Positions 7,371 through 14,859 of a stretch of 36,994 bases of DNA are shown piece after piece. Both the position numbers and the translations under genes were made by a program. The stretch's first letter is position 1; every line of letters starts with the position of its first letter. This stretch comes from Paenibacillaceae bacterium (lineage in GTDB: Bacteria; Bacillota; Clostridia; Lachnospirales; Lachnospiraceae), in the NCBI GenBank assembly GCA_015057715.1, contig SVDS01000039.1, positions 1-36,994 on the forward strand, read 5' to 3'. Under the pieces are notes generated by a model. That model was not told the DNA's origin. It made no database searches and saw only the letters and a list, made by a program, of their open reading frames with translations.

Positions 7371-7397
7371 CGCTGCCCTGTTTTGGGCAGCGTTTTT
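7371..7397 (+). terminator. Rho-independent terminator after the CE4 gene
   Basis: CGCTGCCC (7371-7378) pairs with GGGCAGCG (7385-7392) over a 6-nt loop, followed by TTTTT. Its position rules out the ATG at 7368 as start of the next gene. Confidence 0.85.
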
Positions 7398-7424
7398 ACT
7401 CACAAAATGAAAAAGGGGAGAAAT

Positions 7425-9212
7425 ATGATAAAAAAGCTTTGGTTGCCGTTCCTGTTTGTATTGTCTCTTATTATTGCGGCTTTTTTGTTTTTCAGGGAAG
7501 AAAGTCCCAAATCCTGGGAACAGGCTAACGGACCTTATGGGGGATATATTCATTGTCTGGCAGTGGAAGATCAGAAGATTTTTGCAGGATCCCAGGGAAA
7601 TGGCGTGTTTTTTTCTTCCGATCAGGGGAAGAGCTGGAAGGCGGTTAATTCCGGTTTAACTAACAGTTATATTCATTCTCTGGTAATCAGTGGACCCAAT
7701 CTGTTTGCTGGGACAAGCAGTGGCATCTTTGTATCTCCTGCAGAAAAAATGGACTGGAGATCCATAGATCCCAAATGGGAGGATCTTATGGTATATTGCC
7801 TTGTTGCAGATGAGAGGTATCTCTATGCAGGAACCAGCAGCGGCATGCTCTACTCAGAAGATAATGGCCTAAAATGGAACAAAGCCAGCCAGGGACTGGC
7901 TTCAGGGGATGTAAAAGCAATTATGGTATATGGTGGGGAAATATTTGCAGGAACAGAGGAGAGAGGGATCTATCGCTCCCCGGATCATGGAGTCAGCTGG
8001 TTTGAGGTTAATACCGGCCTTACAACATTGCAGGTCAATGCACTTGCAGGAAGTGAATCTGCCATTTATGCAGGCACAGCCGGCGGCGGTGTATTTGTAT
8101 CCACAGACAGGGGGGATAGCTGGAAGCCTTTAAACAGCGGTCTTGGCAGTAAAAATGTCAATACCATTACGGTGAGTAAAGACAGTGTCCTTGCCGGTAC
8201 GGAAGTTGGAATATTTCTCTTAGAAGAAACAGGCTGGAAAGCTGTGAACAACGGGCTGTCCAATCCTTATGTATATTATCTGACTGCAGATGATTCCTGT
8301 TTTTACGCAGGGACTGACGGAGGCGGTGTGTTTGTTTCCGCTGATCATGGCAGGAGCTGGAATAAAATAAACCAGGGATTAATCAATACCCATATTAGTT
8401 CGTTTGCAGTGAAAGGAAGGGATGTTTTTGCCGGAACCAGTGGAGCCGGGATATTTATTTCCAGAGACGGCGGATTAAACTGGAGGGAGGCCGGTGCAGG
8501 ATTAACAAATCCCTTTGTATTTGCCCTGACCGTAAATGAATCTGGTATTTATGCGGGAACCAATGGCGGAGGGATTTATAAATCTGGGGATGATGGCAGT
8601 ACCTGGCAGGCAGTTAATTCGGGGCTGACCAATCCGTTTGTCTATTGTCTTGCAGTAAGTGGAAATACTCTGTATGCCGGAACCTTCGGAGGGGGGATAT
8701 TTTGTTCTGCTGACAACGGTTACAGTTGGAAAAGCATCAATAAGGATTTGAAAAATCACTACATCAGTTCCATCACTGTAAGTGGCGCAGATATATTTGC
8801 GGGAACATTTGGAGGAGGTGTGTTCCGGTCATCAAATCAGGGGGAAAACTGGGATGCAGTAAACAGTGGCTTAACCAACGGGCAGATATTTTCATTAACT
8901 GGCACTAATTCTTATCTGCTGGCATCCACACCTGGGGATGGAGTTTTTATGTCCACGGACAGAGGAGACAGCTGGAGCCCAGTCAATACCGGTTTGACCA
9001 GTGGAATGGTTAATTCCCTTGCTGTAAGAAAATCGGCAGTATTGGCCGGTACATATGGAGGCGGCATCTTTCAATCTTCCAATCAGGCACAGAGCTGGAA
9101 TGAATTTAATTCAGGACTGGAAACCATGGATGTTTATTCAATCTTAATCGGTGATCGGGAAGTTTTGGCGGGAACAAGCGGAAGAGGAGTCTGGAAGAAT
9201 CGTAGTAAATAA
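7425..9212 (+). CDS. membrane-anchored or secreted BNR-type beta-propeller protein (14 repeats)
   Basis: The product is 595 aa from the ATG preceded by AAGGGGAG. Residues 1-24 are a hydrophobic anchor or uncleaved signal (KKLWLPFLFVLSLIIAAF). The rest is 14 consecutive repeats of about 40 residues built on '..V.SLAV....LFAGT.GGGVF.S.D.G.SW..VN.GLTN'. The S.D.G.SW part is the Asp-box seen in sialidases, sortilin and Ycf48-like proteins. Fourteen blades would fit two seven-bladed propellers. No catalytic residues of sialidases were noticed, so a binding or scaffold role outside the membrane is more likely. It is flanked by two terminators and is monocistronic cargo of the 7 kb element. Function unknown. 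Confidence 0.85.
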   Translation: MIKKLWLPFLFVLSLIIAAFLFFREESPKSWEQANGPYGGYIHCLAVEDQKIFAGSQGNGVFFSSDQGKSWKAVNSGLTNSYIHSLVISGPNLFAGTSSGIFVSPAEKMDWRSIDPKWEDLMVYCLVADERYLYAGTSSGMLYSEDNGLKWNKASQGLASGDVKAIMVYGGEIFAGTEERGIYRSPDHGVSWFEVNTGLTTLQVNALAGSESAIYAGTAGGGVFVSTDRGDSWKPLNSGLGSKNVNTITVSKDSVLAGTEVGIFLLEETGWKAVNNGLSNPYVYYLTADDSCFYAGTDGGGVFVSADHGRSWNKINQGLINTHISSFAVKGRDVFAGTSGAGIFISRDGGLNWREAGAGLTNPFVFALTVNESGIYAGTNGGGIYKSGDDGSTWQAVNSGLTNPFVYCLAVSGNTLYAGTFGGGIFCSADNGYSWKSINKDLKNHYISSITVSGADIFAGTFGGGVFRSSNQGENWDAVNSGLTNGQIFSLTGTNSYLLASTPGDGVFMSTDRGDSWSPVNTGLTSGMVNSLAVRKSAVLAGTYGGGIFQSSNQAQSWNEFNSGLETMDVYSILIGDREVLAGTSGRGVWKNRSK

Positions 9213-9216
9213 GATT

Positions 9217-9262
9217 GAAAGCGGTTAAAGTGTCAGTAATTACTTTAACCGCTTTCTTATTT
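9217..9262 (+). terminator. Rho-independent terminator after the beta-propeller gene
   Basis: GAAAGCGGTTAAAGT (9217-9231) pairs perfectly with 9242-9256, 10-nt loop, then a T-rich tail. It also isolates the recombinase operon from upstream reading. Confidence 0.88.
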
Positions 9263-9300
9263 AAATCATAGTCAGCAGTTTTCAATCATTCCTTTTGGTA

Positions 9301-9329
9301 ATAGGACAATCAGCGATTTTCATAAAGTT
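9301..9329 (+). promoter_or_regulatory. possible mother-cell (sigma-E-like) promoter of the recombinase operon
   Basis: ATA at 9301-9303 and CATAAAGTT at 9321-9329 with a 17-nt spacer resemble the sigma-E pattern (ATA, CATACAnT) with two mismatches in the -10 element. No sigma-A box pair was found in this interval. Weak evidence. Confidence 0.3.
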
Positions 9330-9357
9330 ATGGAAAGAGCTGCAAAGAGGTGAGCGA

Positions 9358-9609
9358 ATGTTGACTGCAGATGAATTACGACAATTACAAAAAATAGATC
9401 CTGTTGGTACGGATCCGGACACATTAGTGGACATTTGTTCCGTAAAAATAAACACAGCACTGCCAAAAGAAGATCGGATCGATGACTTTATCAGACAGAT
9501 TAAAAACCCATATCTGTTTAAATGCGGGGACCTGGTGATCCAATCTGTATTTCCAGATACGGACGTTACTTTAAATGACCGACTGAAGCAATACTTAAAA
9601 AATGTATAA
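9358..9609 (+). CDS. small protein of 83 aa, co-transcribed with recombinases (DUF6870-like)
   Basis: AAGAGGTGA precedes the ATG at 9358; an earlier TTG at 9295 in the same frame lacks a ribosome site. The sequence begins MLTADELRQLQKIDP, contains 'DTLVDICSVKIN' and ends 'DTDVTLNDRLKQYLKNV'. It resembles a family of short proteins common in Lachnospiraceae mobile elements near serine recombinases (DUF6870 as I recall). The recombinase start overlaps its stop (ATAATG), so the two are translationally coupled. There is no enzyme motif, no membrane segment and no clear helix-turn-helix. A recombination directionality or accessory factor would fit the position, but that is inference. Confidence 0.65.
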   Translation: MLTADELRQLQKIDPVGTDPDTLVDICSVKINTALPKEDRIDDFIRQIKNPYLFKCGDLVIQSVFPDTDVTLNDRLKQYLKNV

Positions 9610-11216
9610 TGCGAAATGAGGTCCTTATGGGTTTATCAGATGACATTAAAAAATATAAAGCTGCGATTTATATCCGGGTATCAAAGGATGACGGAGATAA
9701 GATGGAGAGCAACAGTATTTCCAACCAAAGAACTTTAATCCGGTCTTACTTAGAGAATAAACCTGATATTGAGATTTGCTCCGAACGTGTCGATGATGGA
9801 TACAGCGGAGTATCCTTTGACAGACCAGCTGTCAAAGCAATGCTGAGTGATATAAGGGATGGATCTGTCAATTGTGTTATTGTTAAGGATTTGTCTCGTT
9901 TTGGTAGAAATTATATAGAAACAGGACGCTATATTGAGCAGCTTTTTCCATTTATGGGAGTGCGGTTTATCGCAATCAACGATGGGTTTGACAGCGCCTG
10001 CAAACAAAGTCAGGCGGATGATATGATTATTCCCTTTAAGAATCTGATCAATGATGCGTATAGCAGGGATATTTCTGTAAAGGTACGAAGCGGACAGAAT
10101 ATACGCCGCATACGGGGGGATTATATCGGCGCATTTCCGCTGTATGGCTATTTCCGGTCAGAGGAAAACAAATATAAGCTGGAGATTGATCAATATGCAG
10201 CAATGACAATCAGGGACATCTTTCGGTGGAAAATCCAGGGGATGAGCAATCAGGGAATTGCAAAACGTCTCAATACAATGGGAATTCTATCCCCATTGGA
10301 ATACAAACGGATGCTGGGCTGGGCTTACAGCACCTCTTTCCAGCTTCAGCCAGTAGCCAAATGGTCAGCTGCTTCTGTTATGCGTATTTTAAAGAATGAA
10401 ATTTATACAGGCACTATGATACAGGGGAAGGAAAGCAGCCCTAATTATAAAGTGAAAAAACGATTTAAGAAACCCCAGACAGAGTGGATTAAAGTGGCAG
10501 ATACCCACGAGGCAATTATTTCAAAAGACGATTTTTTCCTGGTAAAACGGCTGCTGGCCGCAGATACCAGAACTTCACCGGACAACGATGATCTCCATCT
10601 GTTTTCCGGACTGTTAAAGTGTGCAGGCTGCAATCATGGAATGGTAAGAAGACCTGTTAAATCAGGGGGAAAGACCTATGTTTATTACATGTGCAGAACA
10701 CAAAAAGAGGATAAAAACAAGTGCAGCGGGAAATGCAGGATTGATGAAATCCGACTGACCGCTTGTGTCCTTAAGATTCTGCAAAAGCAGATAGAAACTT
10801 CCTGTGACATGATTGAGATCATGGATTATATCAATTCATTACCTTTCAAACAGGTGGATGTGAAAAAGGCAGATTTACGGATTGAAAAAAAACAGGAGGA
10901 GTATTCCTGCTGTCAGAAACTTATGATTGAACTTTATGAGGATTATAAAAAGGGAATTGTAAACAGGGAAAATTACGTTGCATGGAAATTAAATTATGAA
11001 GAAAACTGCCATCAGATAGAAGAAGCTGTTCAGATATTAAAACAGGAAAGATGGAATCTGATAAATAATTATGAACTGCAAAACAGGTGGATTGAAGAAT
11101 TCAAAAGAAATAAAAATATCTCGGAGCTTTCAAGGCCGTTGTTAGCATCATTGATAGAGAGAATTGATGTGATTGATAAAAATAACATAAAAGTTTATTT
11201 TACGTTCAGGAGGTGA
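9609..11216 (+). CDS. large serine recombinase 1 of triplet (complete domain set)
   Basis: 535 aa. The resolvase domain shows AIYIRVSKDD with catalytic Ser25, 'VKDLSRFGRNYIETG' and 'PFMGVRFIAIND'. The recombinase domain covers about 165-325. A zinc ribbon follows at about 335-385 (CAGC, then C.T and KCSGKC cysteines). The C-terminal coiled coil and a final strand region ending VYFTFRR complete the usual TnpX/TndX-like layout. The ATG at 9609 overlaps the stop of the 83-aa gene; ATG 9627 is an alternative with GAGG ahead of it. The stop overlaps the next gene by 4 nt. This is the only member of the triplet with both zinc ribbon and coiled coil, so it is the best candidate for the main excision enzyme of the 7 kb sigK element. 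Confidence 0.9.
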   Translation: MRNEVLMGLSDDIKKYKAAIYIRVSKDDGDKMESNSISNQRTLIRSYLENKPDIEICSERVDDGYSGVSFDRPAVKAMLSDIRDGSVNCVIVKDLSRFGRNYIETGRYIEQLFPFMGVRFIAINDGFDSACKQSQADDMIIPFKNLINDAYSRDISVKVRSGQNIRRIRGDYIGAFPLYGYFRSEENKYKLEIDQYAAMTIRDIFRWKIQGMSNQGIAKRLNTMGILSPLEYKRMLGWAYSTSFQLQPVAKWSAASVMRILKNEIYTGTMIQGKESSPNYKVKKRFKKPQTEWIKVADTHEAIISKDDFFLVKRLLAADTRTSPDNDDLHLFSGLLKCAGCNHGMVRRPVKSGGKTYVYYMCRTQKEDKNKCSGKCRIDEIRLTACVLKILQKQIETSCDMIEIMDYINSLPFKQVDVKKADLRIEKKQEEYSCCQKLMIELYEDYKKGIVNRENYVAWKLNYEENCHQIEEAVQILKQERWNLINNYELQNRWIEEFKRNKNISELSRPLLASLIERIDVIDKNNIKVYFTFRR

Positions 11217-12193
11217 TTTCACTGGCAAGACCAAATAGAAACAATCGTGATTTAATGGATTCTCAATCTTTACGTACAACCGTTCTGTCAACGTATCAGA
11301 CCGCCATTTATGCCAGGCTTTCCATTGAAGACAATGGCTGCGGCAGTGATTCTATTGAAAGCCAGATTGAATTGTTGAAAAAGTACATAGAAGAGAAACA
11401 GGATCTGACCCTGAAGCTTGTCTTTTATGATAATGGCATGACAGGTACTAATTTTGACAGACCAGGTTTTATGGCCATGGTTGAAGAGATGAAGAAGGGG
11501 AATATTAATTGCATTGCAGTCAAAGACCTTTCCCGTTTTGGAAGAAACTACGTGGAAGCGGGCTATTATTTAGAAAGAATATTTCCATACCTGGGCGTAC
11601 GGTTTATCTCAGTCAATGATAATTATGACAGTATCTCTGTTACATCCAATGAAGAACTGGCATTTTCCCTGAAAAATGTATGTCACCATATTTATGCAAA
11701 GGATATTTCCCGTAAAATATGTACTGTATTTGAAGCAAAAAAGAAACAGGGATTATTTCTGGGCAGATTTGCGCCTTATGGATACAAAAAATGTGAGAAC
11801 AACAAATACAAACTGGAGATTGAAGAAGAGACAGCCAAAGTTGTACAAAATATTTTCAAACTGCGTCTTAATGGGATGAGTGCTTCTGGGATCGCCCGAT
11901 TCTTAAATAGCCAGGGGATTCCTTCCCAGAGTAAACGGTTGTTTGAAAACGGTATGATTAAGGGCACAAAGGGAGAAGCCACATCAAGCTGGTCCAGCGG
12001 TTCCGTGCTTGGTATTTTGAAAAATCCTGTTTACTGCGGTTGTGTCGTGGAGCGAAAAAGCGATTCTGCTTATTATAAAGGAGGACATAAGGCTGAAATT
12101 CCAAGGTCAGAATGGAGGTACATTGAACACACACACGAAGCAATTATAGATAAGGAAACCTTTGAACAGGTAAACAAGGAGTTTATACAGTGA
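11213..12193 (+). CDS. serine recombinase 2 of triplet (no zinc ribbon or coiled coil)
   Basis: 326 aa. The resolvase domain shows AIYARLSIED with catalytic Ser37, 'VKDLSRFGRNYVEAG' and 'PYLGVRFISVND'. The recombinase domain runs to the end (PRSEWRYIEHTHEAII..). The protein stops where the zinc ribbon begins in its neighbour, so the DNA-binding tail is absent, although all catalytic residues are present. The frame opens at GTG 11213, but that codon lies inside a perfect ribosome site AGGAGGTGAT (11208-11217). The true start may be CTG at 11222 (8 nt behind AGGAGG) or ATG at 11255. It overlaps both neighbours by 4 nt. It may act as a hetero-oligomer partner; this is inferred from the conserved active site. 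Confidence 0.85.
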   Translation: MISLARPNRNNRDLMDSQSLRTTVLSTYQTAIYARLSIEDNGCGSDSIESQIELLKKYIEEKQDLTLKLVFYDNGMTGTNFDRPGFMAMVEEMKKGNINCIAVKDLSRFGRNYVEAGYYLERIFPYLGVRFISVNDNYDSISVTSNEELAFSLKNVCHHIYAKDISRKICTVFEAKKKQGLFLGRFAPYGYKKCENNKYKLEIEEETAKVVQNIFKLRLNGMSASGIARFLNSQGIPSQSKRLFENGMIKGTKGEATSSWSSGSVLGILKNPVYCGCVVERKSDSAYYKGGHKAEIPRSEWRYIEHTHEAIIDKETFEQVNKEFIQ

Positions 12194-13449
12194 GCGGGCA
12201 ATACAGAATAGCTCTATATCTGCGCGTATCAGATGAGGATGAAAATCCGGATCATGAGTTGGAGAGTGAAAGCATTTCAAGCCAGCGTCTTCTGCTTAAT
12301 GATTTTGTTAACGGACATCGGGAGCTTTCCTGTGGCAAAACCATAGAATTTACGGATGATGGTTTCAGCGGTACGAATTTTGAACGGCCGGGAGTGAAAA
12401 AATTACTGGATATGGCAAAGGCACACCAGATCGATTGTATTGTGGTTAAGGATTTTTCCAGATTCGGACGGAATTATCTTGAAGTAGGAAATTACCTAGA
12501 ACAGATCTTTCCTTTTCTTGGCATCCGTTTTTTATCAGTTAATGATCATTTTGACAGCTTTGAGAATATTGGAGCAGCTGGTGCCATCGAGGTAGGCTTT
12601 AAGAATATCATTCACGAGGCATATAGTAAGGATCTTTCGGAAAAGATAAAAAGTGTTCGCCGGATGAAAGCAGAACAGGGGAAGTTTGTAACAGCTTTTG
12701 CTCCCTATGGATATAAAAAGGCAGAAACCAGCAAAAACCAGCTGATTATTGATGAAGAATGTGCCGTTATTGTCAGACGTATTTTTAGTTTATTCTTAGG
12801 CGGAACAGGAAAGACTGCCATTGCCTGTTTATTAAACAAGGAAGGAATCCCATCTCCGTATATGGTGCGCAGACAGAGAAATGAAAAATTTCATTCCATT
12901 GTGGGTAAGAAAAAAACTTACTGGACTGCAGGAACGGTTTCCAGAATATTATCTGACCAGAGATATACTGGCGATGCAATCTACGGAAAGGTCAGGCCGG
13001 TAACCATTGGAAGCAAAAAAGACATTTCAGTTCCGGAAGAAGACTGGATCGTTGTACCAGATGCACATCCGTTGATTGTTAGACGGGAGATATTTGAAGC
13101 TGTAAGGTCAGGTAAAAAGAAGTACATCTCCCATCAAATCAAAAATAAAACCAGTTATATTTCAGAAAAGGGTATTCTAACCTGCTTAAAATTCCTGGCA
13201 TCATTGGTGGATAATGTTTCAGATACAAAAGAGAATGATAAATTTAAATTATATAGACGGTTTAAAGCGGGAATTATAACAGAAGATGTTTTTGTAAGAA
13301 AAATTGCAGATCTGGACACAGAGAATTCCGGCTTGCAATTTATAGCTTTGTCTCAGGAAATGACAGAAGAATTTATAAACTCTTTCCATGGAACAGCAGA
13401 TGGGAGAGTTGTCGTAACATGGAACTTTAGAGATCCTTATGGGTTGTAA
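12190..13449 (+). CDS. serine recombinase 3 of triplet (zinc ribbon missing)
   Basis: 419 aa from GTG, with AAGGAG 8 nt upstream. The resolvase domain shows ALYLRVSDED with catalytic Ser14, 'VKDFSRFGRNYLEVG' and 'PFLGIRFLSVND'. The recombinase domain is at about 160-310. After 'SGKKKYISHQIKNK' there is no CxxC pair; the sequence passes to a short helical part (LYRRFKAGIITEDVFVRKI) and a terminal strand (VVVTWNFRDPYGL) like that at the end of full-length relatives. So the zinc ribbon and most of the coiled coil have been lost. The gene ends 24 nt before the right junction with sigK. Triplets of adjacent serine integrases are, as I recall, known from some streptococcal integrative elements. Confidence 0.87.
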   Translation: MSGQYRIALYLRVSDEDENPDHELESESISSQRLLLNDFVNGHRELSCGKTIEFTDDGFSGTNFERPGVKKLLDMAKAHQIDCIVVKDFSRFGRNYLEVGNYLEQIFPFLGIRFLSVNDHFDSFENIGAAGAIEVGFKNIIHEAYSKDLSEKIKSVRRMKAEQGKFVTAFAPYGYKKAETSKNQLIIDEECAVIVRRIFSLFLGGTGKTAIACLLNKEGIPSPYMVRRQRNEKFHSIVGKKKTYWTAGTVSRILSDQRYTGDAIYGKVRPVTIGSKKDISVPEEDWIVVPDAHPLIVRREIFEAVRSGKKKYISHQIKNKTSYISEKGILTCLKFLASLVDNVSDTKENDKFKLYRRFKAGIITEDVFVRKIADLDTENSGLQFIALSQEMTEEFINSFHGTADGRVVVTWNFRDPYGL

Positions 13450-13458
13450 TTTGCCCCT

Positions 13459-13490
13459 ATTCAGACAGCCGAATATGTATCAAGGCTGGA
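13459..13490 (+). other. right attachment junction (attR) of the 7 kb element in sigK
   Basis: The core is TA at 13474-13475. The left side is element (ATTCAGACAGCCGAA); the right side is sigK (TGTATCAAGGCTGG). TA is the only sequence shared by both junctions at this point, and it keeps sigK in frame. Confidence 0.8.
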
Positions 13491-13542
13491 AAAAAAGGCT
13501 CTGGAAAGGCTGAGGACAGAATTAAAAAGAAATGGGATATAA
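13474..13542 (+). CDS. sigK: sigma-K factor, C-terminal segment of a split gene
   Basis: From the TAT codon at 13474 the frame reads YVSRLEKKALERLRTEL and five more residues to TAA (13540-13542). This is the recognition-helix end of sigma region 4.2 (SYVSRIEKKAL in sigma-K relatives). It has no start codon or ribosome site and begins right at the end of the 7 kb element. It continues the middle segment that breaks off at 6469. The gene tail is intact, without stops or frameshifts, which argues for a gene that is still rejoined and under selection. The lepB promoter begins 3 nt after the stop. Confidence 0.82.
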   Translation, partial: YVSRLEKKALERLRTELKRNGI

Positions 13543-13545
13543 ACG

Positions 13546-13574
13546 TTGCTTCTGCCCTGTCCATTTGATACAAT
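13546..13574 (+). promoter_or_regulatory. sigma-A-type promoter of lepB
   Basis: TTGCTT (13546-13551), 17-nt spacer, TACAAT (13569-13574), 27 nt before the lepB start. Confidence 0.65.
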
Positions 13575-13600
13575 AATAAAAAACAGTCAAAGGAAAAAAT

Positions 13601-14167
13601 ATGAGCGTAAAAAAGGACAGTAAAGTGGAAGAGCCTCTTAACTGGAAGAGGGAGCTGTTTGAATGGCTGAAGATCATTGTCATTGCAGCAGCGATTGCAT
13701 TTTTTATTAATACGTTTCTTATCGCCAACAGCAAGGTACCAAGCGGATCCATGGAGACCACAATTATGACCGGTGACCGGTTAATTGGATCAAGGCTGGC
13801 TTACCGGTTTGGCGGAGAACCCCAAAGGGGTGATATCATTATATTTGATCACATGACCGGGCCTGGAAATGAGGAAATTCATCTGGTTAAGCGGATTATC
13901 GGGCTGCCGGGAGAGACTGTAGACATTAAGAATAACCATGTTTATATTAATCAGTCCCAGACCCCTCTTGAAGAACCATACTTAAGGGAACCCATGGAGT
14001 CAGAGGATTATCACTTCACCGTGCCTGCAGGATGTTATCTGATGCTTGGTGATAACCGGAATAATTCTGCGGATGCCAGATACTGGAGTGATCCCTATGT
14101 ACCGGAAGATAAGATACTTGCAAAAGTTTTGTTCCGCTATTATCCGGGAATAAAAAAAATCAGTTAG
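13601..14167 (+). CDS. lepB: signal peptidase I
   Basis: This 188-aa type-1 membrane protein cleaves signal peptides of exported proteins on the outer face of the membrane. One transmembrane segment (about 23-42) is followed by PSGSM with nucleophile Ser50, then the general base Lys97 in 'VKRIIGLPGE' and box E 'GDNRNNSADAR'. The length is typical of Gram-positive SipS-like enzymes. AAAGGAAA precedes the ATG. It has its own promoter directly behind the sigK tail and is followed 66 nt later by ytaF. Family certain; there may be further paralogues elsewhere. Confidence 0.95.
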   Translation: MSVKKDSKVEEPLNWKRELFEWLKIIVIAAAIAFFINTFLIANSKVPSGSMETTIMTGDRLIGSRLAYRFGGEPQRGDIIIFDHMTGPGNEEIHLVKRIIGLPGETVDIKNNHVYINQSQTPLEEPYLREPMESEDYHFTVPAGCYLMLGDNRNNSADARYWSDPYVPEDKILAKVLFRYYPGIKKIS

Positions 14168-14233
14168 TAATTATAAGGTGCCAAACCAAAAGCCTTTGAA
14201 TATATTAAAATAAAAAGGGTAGTTCGATAAAAT

Positions 14234-14854
14234 ATGCGTAATATTTTCATTTTGGTTCTGGCGCTGAGTACAGATACATTTGTTGCCAGCATTGCCTATG
14301 GAGCAAACAGGGTAGGCATTTCATGGATAAAGGTAATTGCGGCTAATGTAATCTGCAGCGGCTGTCTGGGTGCAGCTTTGTTATTCGGCAACGTGATTGA
14401 TAATTTTGTGCCGGAAGTATTCGCAAAAGGAGTAGGGTTTACCTGTTTATTCTTTTTGGGAGTGATGAAGCTGCTGGACTATACCATAAAAAAATACATT
14501 AACAATCATGTTCATGTTCACAAAGACCTGACTTTTTCTATTTCGGGACTTAGCATTATTATTAACATATACGGCAATCCTATGGCAGCTGACTGGGATG
14601 ATTCAAAGACGCTGTCATGGAAAGAAATGATTATGTTCGCATTTGCCATGTCCATTGACAGTCTGGTGGCTGGCGCCCTGTCCGGTTTTCTTATGATTAA
14701 TCCGGAGTATGCAACTCTGGCAGCGCTTTTAGTGGGGATTGCCGTGATGTATGCCGGACTTTTCCTGGGAAAACGGCTTGCTGCATTAAAAGGCTGGGAT
14801 TTGTCCTGGCTCAGCGGCGTTCTGTTTTTATTTCTTGCATTTAGTAAGCTTTAA
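14234..14854 (+). CDS. ytaF: sporulation membrane protein YtaF
   Basis: The product has 206 aa and about six membrane segments arranged as two similar halves. Each half carries an acidic motif: 'ALSTDTFVASIAYG' near residue 10 and 'FAMSIDSLVAGALSG' near 140. This is the MntP/YtaF-like fold with a hydrophilic linker rich in His, Asp and Lys (IKKYINNHVHVHKD) between the halves. YtaF is the sporulation-linked branch of the family in B. subtilis; a metal-ion transport role is inferred from MntP. It follows lepB in the same direction with no terminator seen between. A strong promoter for the next operon starts immediately after its stop. Confidence 0.85.
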   Translation: MRNIFILVLALSTDTFVASIAYGANRVGISWIKVIAANVICSGCLGAALLFGNVIDNFVPEVFAKGVGFTCLFFLGVMKLLDYTIKKYINNHVHVHKDLTFSISGLSIIINIYGNPMAADWDDSKTLSWKEMIMFAFAMSIDSLVAGALSGFLMINPEYATLAALLVGIAVMYAGLFLGKRLAALKGWDLSWLSGVLFLFLAFSKL

Positions 14855-14859
14855 ACATA

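Larger units (their letters stand above)
6468..13475. mobile_element. 7.0 kb intervening element splitting the 3' part of sigK
   Basis: Removal of the 7,006 bp between the two TA cores turns TAC...TAT into one TAT codon and restores GISRSY-VSRLEKKAL through to a stop at 13542, at normal sigma-K length. The element carries a CE4 deacetylase, a beta-propeller protein, an 83-aa protein and three serine recombinases, all on the same strand as sigK. The recombinases end 24 nt from the right junction. Three transcription units are separated by hairpin terminators. No conjugation, phage or replication genes are present, so it is a minimal excisable element or an integrated remnant. It is distinct from the recombinase-ended element to its left, which joins sigK at 6168-6172. 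Confidence 0.85.

Noticed and set aside
7368-7424. N-terminal extension of the beta-propeller protein
   Set aside because: It overlaps the terminator hairpin of the previous gene; the ATG at 7425 has a good ribosome site and starts right before the membrane anchor.
9295-9357. TTG start for the 83-aa protein
   Set aside because: No ribosome site there; it would overlap the possible promoter. ATG 9358 has AAGAGGTGA.
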